Part shown: positions 46,920 to 56,141 of the stretch, in pieces
Layout: each line of letters opens with the position of its first letter
Position numbering within the stretch: position 1 is the stretch's first letter
Assembly (NCBI GenBank): GCA_963740525.1
Contig: CAVUEG010000006.1
Location: 744,001-808,000, forward strand
DNA: 64,000 bases
Origin: CAVUEG01 sp963740525
GTDB taxonomy: Bacteria > Actinomycetota > Actinomycetes > Propionibacteriales > Nocardioidaceae
Direction: 5' to 3'
Program-made: the position numbers and the translations under genes
Notes under the pieces: model-generated
What the model was told of the DNA's origin: nothing
Database searches by the model: none
Seen by the model: only the letters and a program-made list of their open reading frames with translations

Positions 46920-48280
46920 TGAGCACGATCGCCGACCACATCCTGGCGCTGCCCGTCTGGGTCGCCCTGATCCTGGTCTTCCTGCTCCCGGCCCTCGAGT
47001 CGTCGGCGTTCGTCGGCTTCGTCTTCCCCGGTGAGATCACGCTGATCCTGGGCGGGGTGCTGGCCTCGCAGTCGAAGGTCCCGCTGGCCGCCGTACTGAT
47101 CGCGGGAATCCTCGGCGCGGTCATCGGCGACAGCGTCGGGTACGCCGTCGGTCGTCGCTGGGGCAGACAGATGCTGCACGGGACCGTGGGAAGGTTCGTC
47201 AAGCACGAGCACCTCGACCGAGGGGAGAAGTTCCTCTCCGAACGCGCCGGGCGGGCGGTCTTCCTCGGCCGCTTCACCGCCGCCCTTCGGGTGCTGATCC
47301 CCGGCCTGGCCGGGATGGCGCGGATGCCCTACCGCACGTTCCTGGCATGGAACGTCGCCGGCGGGCTGGTCTGGGCGACCGCCGCGGTGATGCTCGGCTT
47401 CCTGGCCGGCAACAGCTGGCGCAAGGTCGAGCACCTGGCCTCCCGGATCGGGATCGGGATGCTCGTCCTCGTGGTCGCTGCCGTGGTCGTCTCTCGACTG
47501 CTGCGGGGCGAGCGTCGGCAGGCCGTCGCGGGATGGTTCGGCCGACTCGGCGACACCCGGGCCGTCACCGCCCTGCGGGAGCGCTTCCCGGCGTCGACGC
47601 ACTGGGTCGCCGCCCGCTTCGGCCGAGGCGATCGCGGCTTCTCCCTCACCCTCTGGGTCGCGATCGCGGCCGGCGGACTGTGGATGCTGGTCGGCATCAG
47701 CCAGGACGTCCTGGCCCGCGAGGAGCTGGTCACCTGGGACGCCCCGGTCCAGGCCTGGATGCTCGCCCACCGTGAGCCGGTGCTGTCGAGCATCCTGCAG
47801 GTGCTGACCTGGCTCGGCTCCTCGGTGGTGCTGGTCCCGGTCCTGCTCGCCGCTGCGGCGCTGGTGTACCAGCGCTCACGTCGGGCCGGACCCGGCGTAC
47901 GCCTGCTGGTCGGGTACGCCGGAGTCGCGCTGGTGACCGCCCTGGTGGCCGCGCTCGTCCCGCACCCGGAACCCGGACCGGCCACCGCGCTCACCCCCAG
48001 CAACGGCTCCGGCTACCCCTCGGGCCATGCCGTGCAGATCTGTGTCGCCGTCGGGTCGATCCTGCTGATGATCCTGCGCGAACGCGAGATCTCTCCCCGC
48101 TATCGGGCTCGGGCGGCGGCCGTCGTACCTGCCGTGGCACTGGTGCTGGTCGTCGCCTTCTCCCGGGTCTACCTCGGCGTCGGCTGGACCACCGACGTCC
48201 TCGGGGGCCTCGCCCTCGGCATCGCGTGGCTCTCGCTGTGGCAGATCGCCGAGCGCGTCGTACTGCGCGACCCCGCCTAG
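46919..48280 (+). CDS. DedA family/PAP2 domain fusion membrane protein
   Basis: 453 residues. Residues about 1-200 are a DedA (SNARE-associated, VTT) domain, with FPGEITLILGGVLASQ, GRFTAALRVLIPGLAGMARM and FLAWNVAGGLVW; DedA proteins help flip undecaprenyl phosphate and maintain envelope homeostasis. Residues about 240-450 are a PAP2-like domain with YPSGHAV, but the first motif lacks the K/R and RP residues (LVPHPEPGPATAL) and the third reads SRVYLGVGWTTDVLGG, with glycine where the nucleophile histidine should be. The phosphatase domain is therefore probably inactive or altered. Translationally coupled to an intact PAP2 enzyme. Confidence 0.88.
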   Translation: MSTIADHILALPVWVALILVFLLPALESSAFVGFVFPGEITLILGGVLASQSKVPLAAVLIAGILGAVIGDSVGYAVGRRWGRQMLHGTVGRFVKHEHLDRGEKFLSERAGRAVFLGRFTAALRVLIPGLAGMARMPYRTFLAWNVAGGLVWATAAVMLGFLAGNSWRKVEHLASRIGIGMLVLVVAAVVVSRLLRGERRQAVAGWFGRLGDTRAVTALRERFPASTHWVAARFGRGDRGFSLTLWVAIAAGGLWMLVGISQDVLAREELVTWDAPVQAWMLAHREPVLSSILQVLTWLGSSVVLVPVLLAAAALVYQRSRRAGPGVRLLVGYAGVALVTALVAALVPHPEPGPATALTPSNGSGYPSGHAVQICVAVGSILLMILREREISPRYRARAAAVVPAVALVLVVAFSRVYLGVGWTTDVLGGLALGIAWLSLWQIAERVVLRDPA

Positions 48281-48316
48281 CGGGAGTCCGCGGCTCACCA
48301 GCCGGGCCGGATCCCG

Positions 48317-48814
48317 CTAGGGCGTCACCCCTGCCGCCGGGATCACTCCGAACACCAGCTGGGTCTCCGTGTGCCGGACCACCGAGTGGACGGTCACGTG
48401 CTCGAGGACAAGGTCGCGCAGCGCCTCGGACGACTCGACCGCGACGTGGAGCAGGTAGTCGTCCTCCCCCGCGACGTGGAAGATCGTCAGCACTCCCGGG
48501 ATCGCCGAAAGGGTGGCGTGGAAGCGGTTGACCTGGTCCCGGTTGTGGGTGCCCAGACGCACCTTGACCACCGCCTGGAGCGGCAGGCCCAGGGCGCCGA
48601 GGTCGACCTCCGCGTGGAAGCCGCGGATCACCCCGGAGTCACGCAGCGCCCGCACCCGGTGGATGCAGGTCGACTCGGCGATGCCGGTCCGCGAGGCGAG
48701 GGCGGCGTTCGTGAGGCGGCCGTTGTCGAGCAGCTCTGCGAGGATGCGACGGTCGGTGTCGTCCAGGGTCCGCGACCCGACAGACGGCTTCTTCGGCTTG
48801 GCGGCCTTAGGCAC
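48317..48814 (-). CDS. Lrp/AsnC family transcriptional regulator
   Basis: 165 residues. HTH at about 18-65 (DDTDRRILAELLDNGRLTNA, IAESTCIHRVRALRDSGVI) followed by an AsnC/RAM ligand domain (VKVRLGTHNRDQVNRF, HVAGEDDYLLHVAV). The GTG at 48814 was chosen because GGAGA lies 8 bp upstream; an ATG at 48838 and one at 48868 lack ribosome sites. It is divergent from a trans-sulfuration lyase gene and is likely its amino-acid-responsive regulator. Confidence 0.9.
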   Translation of the reverse strand: MPKAAKPKKPSVGSRTLDDTDRRILAELLDNGRLTNAALASRTGIAESTCIHRVRALRDSGVIRGFHAEVDLGALGLPLQAVVKVRLGTHNRDQVNRFHATLSAIPGVLTIFHVAGEDDYLLHVAVESSEALRDLVLEHVTVHSVVRHTETQLVFGVIPAAGVTP

Positions 48815-48815
48815 G

Positions 48816-48874
48816 ATGAAATCTCCATGAAATTGCATAAGTGGTGGCTTTTTTGACAGGTTCTTCAACAGAAC
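48816..48874. promoter_or_regulatory. Regulatory region between lrp and the lyase gene
   Basis: Contains the direct repeat ATGAAAT at 48816-48822 and 48827-48833 (11 bp apart, one helical turn), a TTGACA -35-like box for the lyase at 48853-48858, and an inverted repeat GTTCT-N5-AGAAC at 48860-48874. The interval is AT-rich, as Lrp sites usually are. Assignment to this Lrp protein is by position. Confidence 0.5.
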
Positions 48875-48909
48875 TTCTCAATCATCGCAGAAAATAGGAT
48901 CCTGCGAGC

Positions 48910-50088
48910 ATGGACTCTTCCACGCTCGCCTTCGACTCGCTCGCCGTACACGCCGGTCGTGACGACCTCGCCGACCTGGGCGTGCACGCCCTGCCGCTCG
49001 ACCTGTCCTCCACGAGCCCCCTGCCGGACCTGGACCACGGCGGGGAGTCGTACGAGGCGATGGCGACCGGGGGCCACCCCACCGCCGAGGGTGGAAACGT
49101 CTACGCCCGGCTGTGGAACCCGACCGTCGCCCGCTTCGAGTCGGCGCTGGCGAGGCTCGAGCAGACGGCGGAGAGCGTCGCGTTCTCCTCCGGGATGGCC
49201 GCGATGACCGCCTCCATCCTCGCGGTGAAGGCGGAGACCGGCGGCAACCATGTCGTGGCCGTGCGCCCGCTGTACGGCGGCACCGACCACCTGCTCGCCT
49301 CGGGCCTGCTCGGCGTCGAGGTGACCTACTGCGCGGCCGAGGAGGTCGCAGCCTCGGTGCGCGAGGACACCTGCCTGGTCGTGCTGGAGACCCCGGCCAA
49401 CCCGACGCTCGAGCTGGTGGACATCCGCGCCGTCGTCGCCGCTGCTCACGGCCGGCCGGTCCTCGTCGACAACACCTTCGCCACGCCGGTGCTGCAGAAC
49501 CCTGCCCTCGACGGCGCCGCCCTGGTGCTGCACAGCGCGACGAAGTACCTCGGCGGTCACGGAGACACCGTGGGCGGCGTCGTCGCCTGCAACCCCGAAT
49601 GGGCTGCGGCCCTGCGTCGCGTCCGCGCGGTCACCGGTGCCCTGATGCACCCGCTCGGCGCCTACCTGCTGCACCGCGGGCTCAGTACGCTGCCGCTGCG
49701 TGTGCGCGCCCAGCAGGAGTCGGCCCAGAAGACCGCCGCCTGGCTGTCCACCCACCCGGCTGTCGTCCGGGTGTTCTACCCCCAGATCCCCGAGTGCGAC
49801 CCCCTCGGCCTGGTCGGTCGCCAGATGCGCGGACCCGGCGCGATGCTCTCGCTCCAGCTCACCGGTGGCTACGACCACGCTGCCCGCGTGACCAGCGGCG
49901 TGCGGCTCTTCACGCACGCGGTGTCCCTCGGTGGCGTCGACTCGCTGATCCAGCACCCCGCAGCACTGACCCACCGCCCCGTCGCGCCGGACGCCCGTCC
50001 GTCCGCCGACATCGTGCGGCTCTCGATCGGCCTCGAGGACGTCGCCGACCTCCAGCAGGACCTGGACCAGGCGCTGACCTCGCGCTGA
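48910..50088 (+). CDS. PLP-dependent trans-sulfuration enzyme (cystathionine or methionine gamma-lyase type)
   Basis: 392 residues, fold type I. YARLWNPTVARFESALARLE, VAFSSGMAAMTASIL, VLVDNTFATPVLQNPALDGA, and the PLP lysine in LHSATKYLGGHGD (about residue 208). Substrate residues do not allow a firm choice between cystathionine gamma-lyase, methionine gamma-lyase and related enzymes. Divergence from an Lrp regulator favours a catabolic lyase induced by its amino acid, which is inference. The stop is 3 bp from the convergent methyltransferase stop. Confidence 0.88.
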   Translation: MDSSTLAFDSLAVHAGRDDLADLGVHALPLDLSSTSPLPDLDHGGESYEAMATGGHPTAEGGNVYARLWNPTVARFESALARLEQTAESVAFSSGMAAMTASILAVKAETGGNHVVAVRPLYGGTDHLLASGLLGVEVTYCAAEEVAASVREDTCLVVLETPANPTLELVDIRAVVAAAHGRPVLVDNTFATPVLQNPALDGAALVLHSATKYLGGHGDTVGGVVACNPEWAAALRRVRAVTGALMHPLGAYLLHRGLSTLPLRVRAQQESAQKTAAWLSTHPAVVRVFYPQIPECDPLGLVGRQMRGPGAMLSLQLTGGYDHAARVTSGVRLFTHAVSLGGVDSLIQHPAALTHRPVAPDARPSADIVRLSIGLEDVADLQQDLDQALTSR

Positions 50089-50091
50089 CCC

Positions 50092-50953
50092 TCAGGCAGG
50101 CCTGGCGAAGGAGTAGATCCGGTACGCCCATGCCTCCGCGTGCCGGTACAGCTCGACCCCGCTCATCGCGTTGACCGCCTTCTCGGGATGCCCGGTGACC
50201 CGGCCCACCCAGTACGGAAACCGACCGGCTGCCGCGAAGACCCTCAGCATCGGCATCATCTTCTCGGTCACGTCCTCGGTGACGACGTCGACGAAGCCGG
50301 CGGCGTACAACTCCTGCTCCAGCAGCCCGTGCTCCAGCTCCAACCAGGCCGGCATGGCGGCCATCGTGCAGACCCGGTCGAGAGCCTCGTTGGCGGCATC
50401 CGACAGCTCACCGGCCGGCGTCCGCGAGTACTCGGCCAGCACCACGCGTCCACCCGGCTTCAGCACTCGATGGAGCTCGCGCAGCGCACGTCGGAAGTCG
50501 GCCGAGTGCGAGAGCGTCTCCGTCGTGTAGACGCCGTCGAAATGAGCGTCCTCGAAGGGGATCTCCTGGTAGCTGCCCCACCTGAAGCGCGTCCGTCCCT
50601 CGAGCCCCTCGACCCGGCTCCGACGGGTGGCGTGCTCGAGCTCGCCGTCGAGGATGTCGATCCCCTCGACCCGCCATCCATGACTGACAGCCAGCGTCCG
50701 CGCCACCTGACCCATGCCGCACCCCGCGTCGAGCACGAGGGCCCCGCTGGGTAGGCCGAGACGCGCGGCCACCTCCTGCTCCATCCGGTGGTGAGCACGA
50801 CGGAACCGCCAGGGTGAGTCGCACTCGTCGTACCACCCGAAGTGCTTGCGCCCGCGCATCAGGCGGCGGTACCCGATCCGCGACTCGGTCGCGGTCGTAG
50901 TAGCTCCGCACGCGCTGCAGCTGACCGCTGGCGTCACTCGGATGCGACTTCAC
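50092..50953 (-). pseudogene. SAM-dependent methyltransferase, one frameshift as sequenced
   Basis: About 287 residues. Motif I VLDAGCGMGQVARTLA, GIDILDGELEHA, and the post-I HFDGVYTTETLSHSADF place it in the class I methyltransferase group resembling sterol/gamma-tocopherol methyltransferases. The N-terminus QLQRVRSYYDRD is in another frame from ESRIGYRRLMRGRKHFGWYD; one extra C near 50899 explains it. GTG 50953 has GAGGAGG 6 bp upstream. Substrate unknown. Confidence 0.8.
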
Positions 50954-51103
50954 GACCGTCCTCCTCGCCGGGAAGGGGTGGATGCCCACGGGTGCGGCCG
51001 GGTCGACTCGCGTCGACCTCGGTACCCGGATCATCTCGCACCCGATCGGCGGGAGTCCACGCCGAGAATGGCTGGGCGAGGGGAAAACCTCGAACTGTGC
51101 AGA

Positions 51104-51179
51104 TGGAGCCGCCTATCGGAATCGAACCGATGACCTTCTCATTACGAGTGAGACGCTCTACCGACTGAGCTAAGGCGGC
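51104..51179 (-). tRNA. tRNA-Thr (anticodon CGT)
   Basis: 73 nucleotides plus encoded CCA (51104-51106). Acceptor GCCGCCT/AGGCGGC, D stem GCTC/GAGC, anticodon stem TCTCA/TGAGA with loop CTCGTAA, T stem ATCGG/CCGAT with TTCGATT loop. All stems pair perfectly. It reads ACG codons, which are frequent in this genome. No integrated element is seen at its 3' end. Confidence 0.96.
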
Positions 51180-51278
51180 CTGTGTCAGCCTCGGCCGGAC
51201 ACGCCGGACGAGTATACGAAAGCGCTCGGCGTACGACGAATCGGGCCGCCGCTGGCGCCGGGAGGCCAGGGACCCGGG

Positions 51279-52852
51279 TCAGCAGTTCAGCGGGTTCGGC
51301 GGGACCTTGCCGGAGACCAGGTAGGCGTCGACGGCGTTGTCGACGCAGGAGTTGCCGGCCCGGTAGCCGGTGTGGCCGTCGCCGTCGCGCCGGATCAGCA
51401 CGCCCGAGTCGAGCTGCTTGGCCAGCGCCACGGCCCACTGCATCGGGGTGGCCGGGTCGCGCGTGGTGCCGATCACCACGATCGGCGCGGCCCCGGCGGC
51501 GTGGATCGGAGCAGGCACCCTGCCGGTGTGCACCGGCCAGGTCGAGCACGCCGACAGGCCGAAGGCGAAGATCCGGCCGAACGTCGGTGACGCCTTGTCG
51601 AACTCGGCGTAGTGCGAGGGCAGCTCCGAGCTCGGGATCGAGTCGTCGTGGTCGAGGCAGTTGACCGCGTAGAGCACCTCGAACGAGTTGTCGAGGTAGC
51701 CGTTCGGTCCCCGCGACGAGTACGCGTCGCTCAGGCTCATCAGCACGGAGCCGTCGCCGGCGAAGGCCGAGCGCAGCCCGGCGTCCAGGTAGGTCCAGTA
51801 GTCCTTGTTGTACAGCGGCGCCCAGATGCCGAGGACGGCGTTGCCGATCGCGAGCTGGCGGCGCCGGCCGGCAGCGGAACCCGCTCGACGTCCGCGAGCA
51901 GCTTCTGGATCCGGTTGATCCCCTCGTCGACGGTGGCACCGAGGAAGCACCCCTGGGAGGCCTTGACGCAGGCCCGGACGTAGGACCGCAGCGCGACCTC
52001 GAAGCCATGGGCCTGCACCAGGGAGAGCCTCTCGTTCGACAGCGAGGGGTCGATCGCCCCGTCGAGCACCATCCGGCCGACCCTGCCGGGGAAGAGCTCG
52101 GCGTACGTCGCGCCGAGAAAGGTGCCGTACGACGCCCCGAACCACGACAGCTTCCGGTCCCCGAGGGCGGCGCGCAGGATGTCGACGTCCTTGGCGGCCT
52201 CGATCGTCGACACGTGTCGGGCCAGGTCCCCGCTGCGGCGCAGACAGCCGTTGCCGAACTCCCGCAACCAGCGGTCGGTCTGCCTGATCTCGGCCGCCGT
52301 GTCGGGGTCGGGGTCGGAGGCGACGAACTCGTCGAGCCGCTGGTCGCTCACGCAGTCGATCGGGGTGGACTTGCCGACGCCACGGGGGTCGAAGCCGACG
52401 ATGTCGTAAGCGGCCCTCACCTGGGCGCCGAAGTAGTTGGTGGCTCTGGACGCGTAGTCGACCCCCGAGCCGCCGGGACCTCCCGGGTTGACCACGAGCG
52501 AGCCGATCCGTGCCTGGGGGTTGCTCGCCGGAACCTTCAGCACCGAGATGTCGATGGCCTTCGCGGGATGCGCGTAGTCGAGCGGCACCTTCAGCGTCGA
52601 GCACTGGTGACCGCTGCCGCAGCCCCGCCACCGGAGCTTCTGGCTGTAGTAGCGACCCAGGTCGGGCGGCGTCGGTTCCGGGGTCGCCGAGCCGGTCGGC
52701 CCTCCGGACGAGCCCCCGTCGACCGGGCGCGGCGTGAGCGAGGGCTCGGCGCCGGGTGCGCCGTTGGTACACGAGGAGACCAGCAGGGCCAGCGTCGCGA
52801 CGGTCAGGGCCACGAGGGCGCGGCGGGACCGGGCGCGGCGGATGTGGGGCAC
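51279..52852 (-). pseudogene. Secreted alpha/beta hydrolase, tripeptidyl aminopeptidase-like (TAP C-terminal), one frameshift as sequenced
   Basis: About 524 residues. Lipoprotein-type signal with LLVSSC (Cys28), a Ser/Thr/Pro-rich linker, then the hydrolase: NPGGPGGSG oxyanion region, nucleophile GASYGTFLGATY, IDPSLSNERLSL lid, Asp in GTTRDPATPMQW and His in DGDGHTGY at the C-terminus (TAP-like domain). Relatives include Streptomyces tripeptidyl aminopeptidase and mycobacterial Hip1/CaeA. One base appears missing near 51866, between VPLPAG and RRQLAIGNAVLGIW. Confidence 0.87.
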
Positions 52853-52910
52853 GTGGCAACTGTAGGTCGTGGGCCGCGGACGCCGTGCCGTTTCGAGGCT
52901 CGCGCCCCGG

Positions 52911-54047
52911 TCAGGCGTGGACGCGCAGCCCCATCATCATCGACTCCAGGGCCAGCGGGACCGGGACGTTGAACTCCAGCATCTGCTCCCGGGCGGTGAA
53001 GATGGAGCCGATCCGGCGCAGGTTCTGCTCAGGAGTCGACTGGCGCGCGAAGTCCGCGAGGGTGCTTCGGATCTCCTCGTTGACCAGTGCGCCCTCCGCG
53101 TTGCTCTGCAAGGCGATCAGATCGCGGTAGACCGACATCAGGTCCATCAGCGAGCGGTCGACCACGTCGAGAACCCGACGCTTCTCTCGCTGCTTCTGGC
53201 TGTGGTTCAGGTCCTTCAGCGCGGCGCGGTAGCTGCGTGACGCGCGCGCCTTGCGGTCCGACCCGTACACGGCGTCGAGCTCGCCGAGCTCGGAGGTGTT
53301 GCTGGTCTCGGTGATCGACTCGGTCTCGTCCTTGGCGATGTCGTTGAGGTTCGACGCGGCGTTCAGACATGCGCCCAGGCTCGTCAGCTTGGTCGGGATC
53401 GAGACCACCTCGCGGCGCCGGTTGCGGGTGCCCTCGTCGAGGGCGAGCGCCTTGGCACGCCCGATGTGGCCCTGGCTGGCTCGGGCGGCGAAGGCAGCCA
53501 CGGTCTCGGGAACCGCGTGCCGCGTGACGAGGAAGTCGGCCACCTGCTCCGCGGTCGGTGTGGCCAGTGACAGGTGCCGGCTCCGGGAGCGGATGGTCGG
53601 CAGCAGGTCCTCGACGGTCGGGGCACAGAGCAGCCAGATGGTCCGCGCGGTCGGTTCCTCGATCGCCTTGAGCAGCGTGTTGCCGGTGCGCTCGCCGAGG
53701 CGGTCGGCGTCCTCGATCAGCATCACCTGCCAGCGTCCTTCGACGGGCCGCAGCGCCGAGCGGTGCACCAGCTCGCGCATGTCGTCGATCAGAAGCACCG
53801 AGGTGAGCGACCTGGTGACACTGACGTCGGGGTGCGACCCGCCGAGCACCGTGCGACAGGCATGGCACTCGCCGCAGCCGCCCTGTTCACACTGGAGCGC
53901 GGCCGCGAAGGCGAGCGCGACGTTGGACCGGCCCGACCCGGGTGGACCGGTGAACAGCCAGGCGTGGGTCATCGCCTCGCCGGACACGGCTCGCTCGAGG
54001 GTGGCGACGACCTGGTGCTGGCCGACGAGCCCGTCCCACACGCTCAT
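52911..54047 (-). CDS. holB: DNA polymerase III subunit delta'
   Basis: 378 residues of the clamp-loader AAA+ family. The P-loop reads GPPGSGRS, with arginine for the usual lysine, consistent with the non-hydrolysing delta' subunit. A four-Cys zinc module (CEQGGCGECHAC) and DADRLGERTGNTLLKAIEEP follow. The C-terminal collar domain (about 230-378) is typical of actinobacteria. It loads the beta clamp with gamma/tau and delta. Its ATG overlaps the MFS-tmk stop (ATGA). Confidence 0.92.
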   Translation of the reverse strand: MSVWDGLVGQHQVVATLERAVSGEAMTHAWLFTGPPGSGRSNVALAFAAALQCEQGGCGECHACRTVLGGSHPDVSVTRSLTSVLLIDDMRELVHRSALRPVEGRWQVMLIEDADRLGERTGNTLLKAIEEPTARTIWLLCAPTVEDLLPTIRSRSRHLSLATPTAEQVADFLVTRHAVPETVAAFAARASQGHIGRAKALALDEGTRNRRREVVSIPTKLTSLGACLNAASNLNDIAKDETESITETSNTSELGELDAVYGSDRKARASRSYRAALKDLNHSQKQREKRRVLDVVDRSLMDLMSVYRDLIALQSNAEGALVNEEIRSTLADFARQSTPEQNLRRIGSIFTAREQMLEFNVPVPLALESMMMGLRVHA

Positions 54048-56131
54048 GACCGGCCGTCCGCGGGCATCTGGCGCACGGCCTGACCCAGCATCGGCGCGAT
54101 CCGGAGCCGAACGGCCTCGGCGATCTCGGGTGCGGGCAGCCGGGCATCGAGAACCAGGTAGTTCTCCGGCTTGGCCGAGGCCAGGCGCAGGAAGGCCTGG
54201 CGCACGCGCTCGTGGAACTCCAGCGACTCCCCCTCGATCCGGTCCCGGCCTTCGAAGCGCGCCATCCCGGTGCCCGGTGGCAGGTCGAGGAGCACGGTCA
54301 GGTGGGGTCGCAGGTCGCCGGTCGCCCAGCGGGCCACCCGCTCCACCTCGGTGTCGACGAGAGCGCGTCCGGCGCCCTGGTAGGCCAGCGTGGAGTCGAC
54401 GTACCGGTCGGTGATCACCACGTCGCCGGCAGCCAGCGCCGGGGCGATGATCCGGTCGACGTGCTCGGCCTTGTCCGCGTTGTAGAGCAGCGTCTCGGTC
54501 CGGTGCGAGATGTCACCGGTGGCCGGGTCGAGCACGATGTCGCGCAGCTTGCGGCCGACGTCGGTGCCACCGGGCTCGTGGGTGTGGACGACGGAGTACC
54601 CCTCGGCGGTCAGCCACGTCTGCAGCTCACGAGCCTGCGTCGACTTGCCGGCGCCCTCGCCGCCCTCGAACGCGACGAACACCCCGGTGCCGGCGTACAC
54701 GCCGGTGGCCCCGGAGAAGGCATGGATCAGGTCGGACACGATGGAGATCCCCTTGCGGTCGTCCATCTGACGGTACGAGAGGACACCGACGGTCGTCATC
54801 ACGATCCCCGCGAGGAGGAAGGTGATGGCCGCGCCGTTGTAGACCATCAGGGTGCCGCTGTCCCCGGGGACCCGGATCGTGTGCCGGCCGATCACACCGG
54901 CGAGCAGCGGCCCGGCCGCCAGGACGACGGACAGGGCGAGCCTGATCATCGAGCCGACGAAGGCGAAGGTCCGTCCGCGCAGGGCGTCGGGGACCTCGAG
55001 CCCGAGCATCGTGTTGCCGGTCACCCACGCCACACCCGAGAAGAACCCGAGCACGACGGTGATCCCGGTGACCACCTCGAGGTGCTGGAGGAGCGCGAGC
55101 GGGATCAGGAGCAGTCCGGCCGCCGTGAGCGAGAGCCCGAACAGACGTCGGCGCGACAGGCCCTGGAGCAGGCGCGGTCCGCGCCACATGCCGAGGCCCA
55201 GGCCCAGGAAGACGGCCGCGAACAGGATGCCGTAGCCCGGGTCGCCACCGCCGAGGTCGGCGACGTAGACCCTGGCCAGGCCGATCACGACGCCGCCCGC
55301 GGCAAAGGCGCCGATGATGCCGAAGACCAGGCCCCTGACCACCGGCGTGGTCCCGACGTACTTCCACCCGTCGACGATCACCCGGAACACCGAGCCTTCG
55401 TGCTCGCCACCGGAGGCGGCGGCCCCCTTCGGGATGGTGCGCAGCGTGGTGATCACGATCCCCGACACCGCGAACGACAGTGCGTTGAAGTAGAGCGCCA
55501 GGTCGATCGGGCTCTCCTCGAACCAGCCGAAGGCCGTGTGGATCGCCTTCGTCCCGAGCGTCAGGCCGGTGAACATCAAGGCGGCCGGAAGCGCGGACCC
55601 GTACGTCGTGGCGAGGCTGATCTGGTTGGCCGCCTCGAGGCGGTTGGGCGGCACCAGGTTCGGCACCGTGGCGTCCTTCGCGGGACCCCAGACGAGGCTG
55701 ACCGCTTCGATCAGCACGGTGGCGCCGAAGACCCAGAACAGATTGCCGACCAGCGGCATGGACAGGAACAGCGCGGCCCGGATGTAGTCGCCGACGATCA
55801 GGGTCAGCCGACGGTCGAGCCGATCTGCGATGTAGCCGGCGATCGGTCCCATCACCAGGGCGGGCACGATGCGCAGGAACAGCACGCCCGCGATCGCGAA
55901 GTTCTGGAGCTTGTAGGTGTCGCTGTGCCCGAACAGCGCGGCGAGCTGACCCGACTGCTGGTTGGCCAGGGCGGTGATCGCGAGCAGCCCCAGCCAGTCG
56001 CCCAGGCTGGACAGTCCCAGCCCCAGCCAGAGCCGCCGGAAGTCCCGGAACCGCAGCACCGCCACGAGCGAGTGGGTCGGCGCGTGGCTGAGGTCCTCGA
56101 CCGTGCGTACGTCCGGCATCTGGTCGCTCAC
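54044..56131 (-). CDS. tmk: MFS transporter fused to dTMP kinase
   Basis: 695 residues. About 1-465 is a twelve-helix major facilitator (RFRDFRRLWLGLGLSSLGDW at the start; MGPIAGYIADRLDRRLT between helices 2 and 3). About 475-690 is thymidylate kinase with P-loop AFEGGEGAGKSTQ, THEPGGTDVGRKLR, VITDRYVDSTLAYQGAGR and a lid RFEGRDRIEGESLEF. The kinase makes dTDP for DNA synthesis. The transporter half has no known substrate; fusions of this kind occur in other actinobacteria. It is co-translated with holB and 10 bp downstream of topA. Confidence 0.93.
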   Translation of the reverse strand: MSDQMPDVRTVEDLSHAPTHSLVAVLRFRDFRRLWLGLGLSSLGDWLGLLAITALANQQSGQLAALFGHSDTYKLQNFAIAGVLFLRIVPALVMGPIAGYIADRLDRRLTLIVGDYIRAALFLSMPLVGNLFWVFGATVLIEAVSLVWGPAKDATVPNLVPPNRLEAANQISLATTYGSALPAALMFTGLTLGTKAIHTAFGWFEESPIDLALYFNALSFAVSGIVITTLRTIPKGAAASGGEHEGSVFRVIVDGWKYVGTTPVVRGLVFGIIGAFAAGGVVIGLARVYVADLGGGDPGYGILFAAVFLGLGLGMWRGPRLLQGLSRRRLFGLSLTAAGLLLIPLALLQHLEVVTGITVVLGFFSGVAWVTGNTMLGLEVPDALRGRTFAFVGSMIRLALSVVLAAGPLLAGVIGRHTIRVPGDSGTLMVYNGAAITFLLAGIVMTTVGVLSYRQMDDRKGISIVSDLIHAFSGATGVYAGTGVFVAFEGGEGAGKSTQARELQTWLTAEGYSVVHTHEPGGTDVGRKLRDIVLDPATGDISHRTETLLYNADKAEHVDRIIAPALAAGDVVITDRYVDSTLAYQGAGRALVDTEVERVARWATGDLRPHLTVLLDLPPGTGMARFEGRDRIEGESLEFHERVRQAFLRLASAKPENYLVLDARLPAPEIAEAVRLRIAPMLGQAVRQMPADGRS

Positions 56132-56141
56132 GTGGGAGAGC

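Noticed and set aside
51104..51278. Integration site of a genomic island at tRNA-Thr
   Set aside because: No integrase, no repeated tRNA 3' end and no change in gene content beside it.
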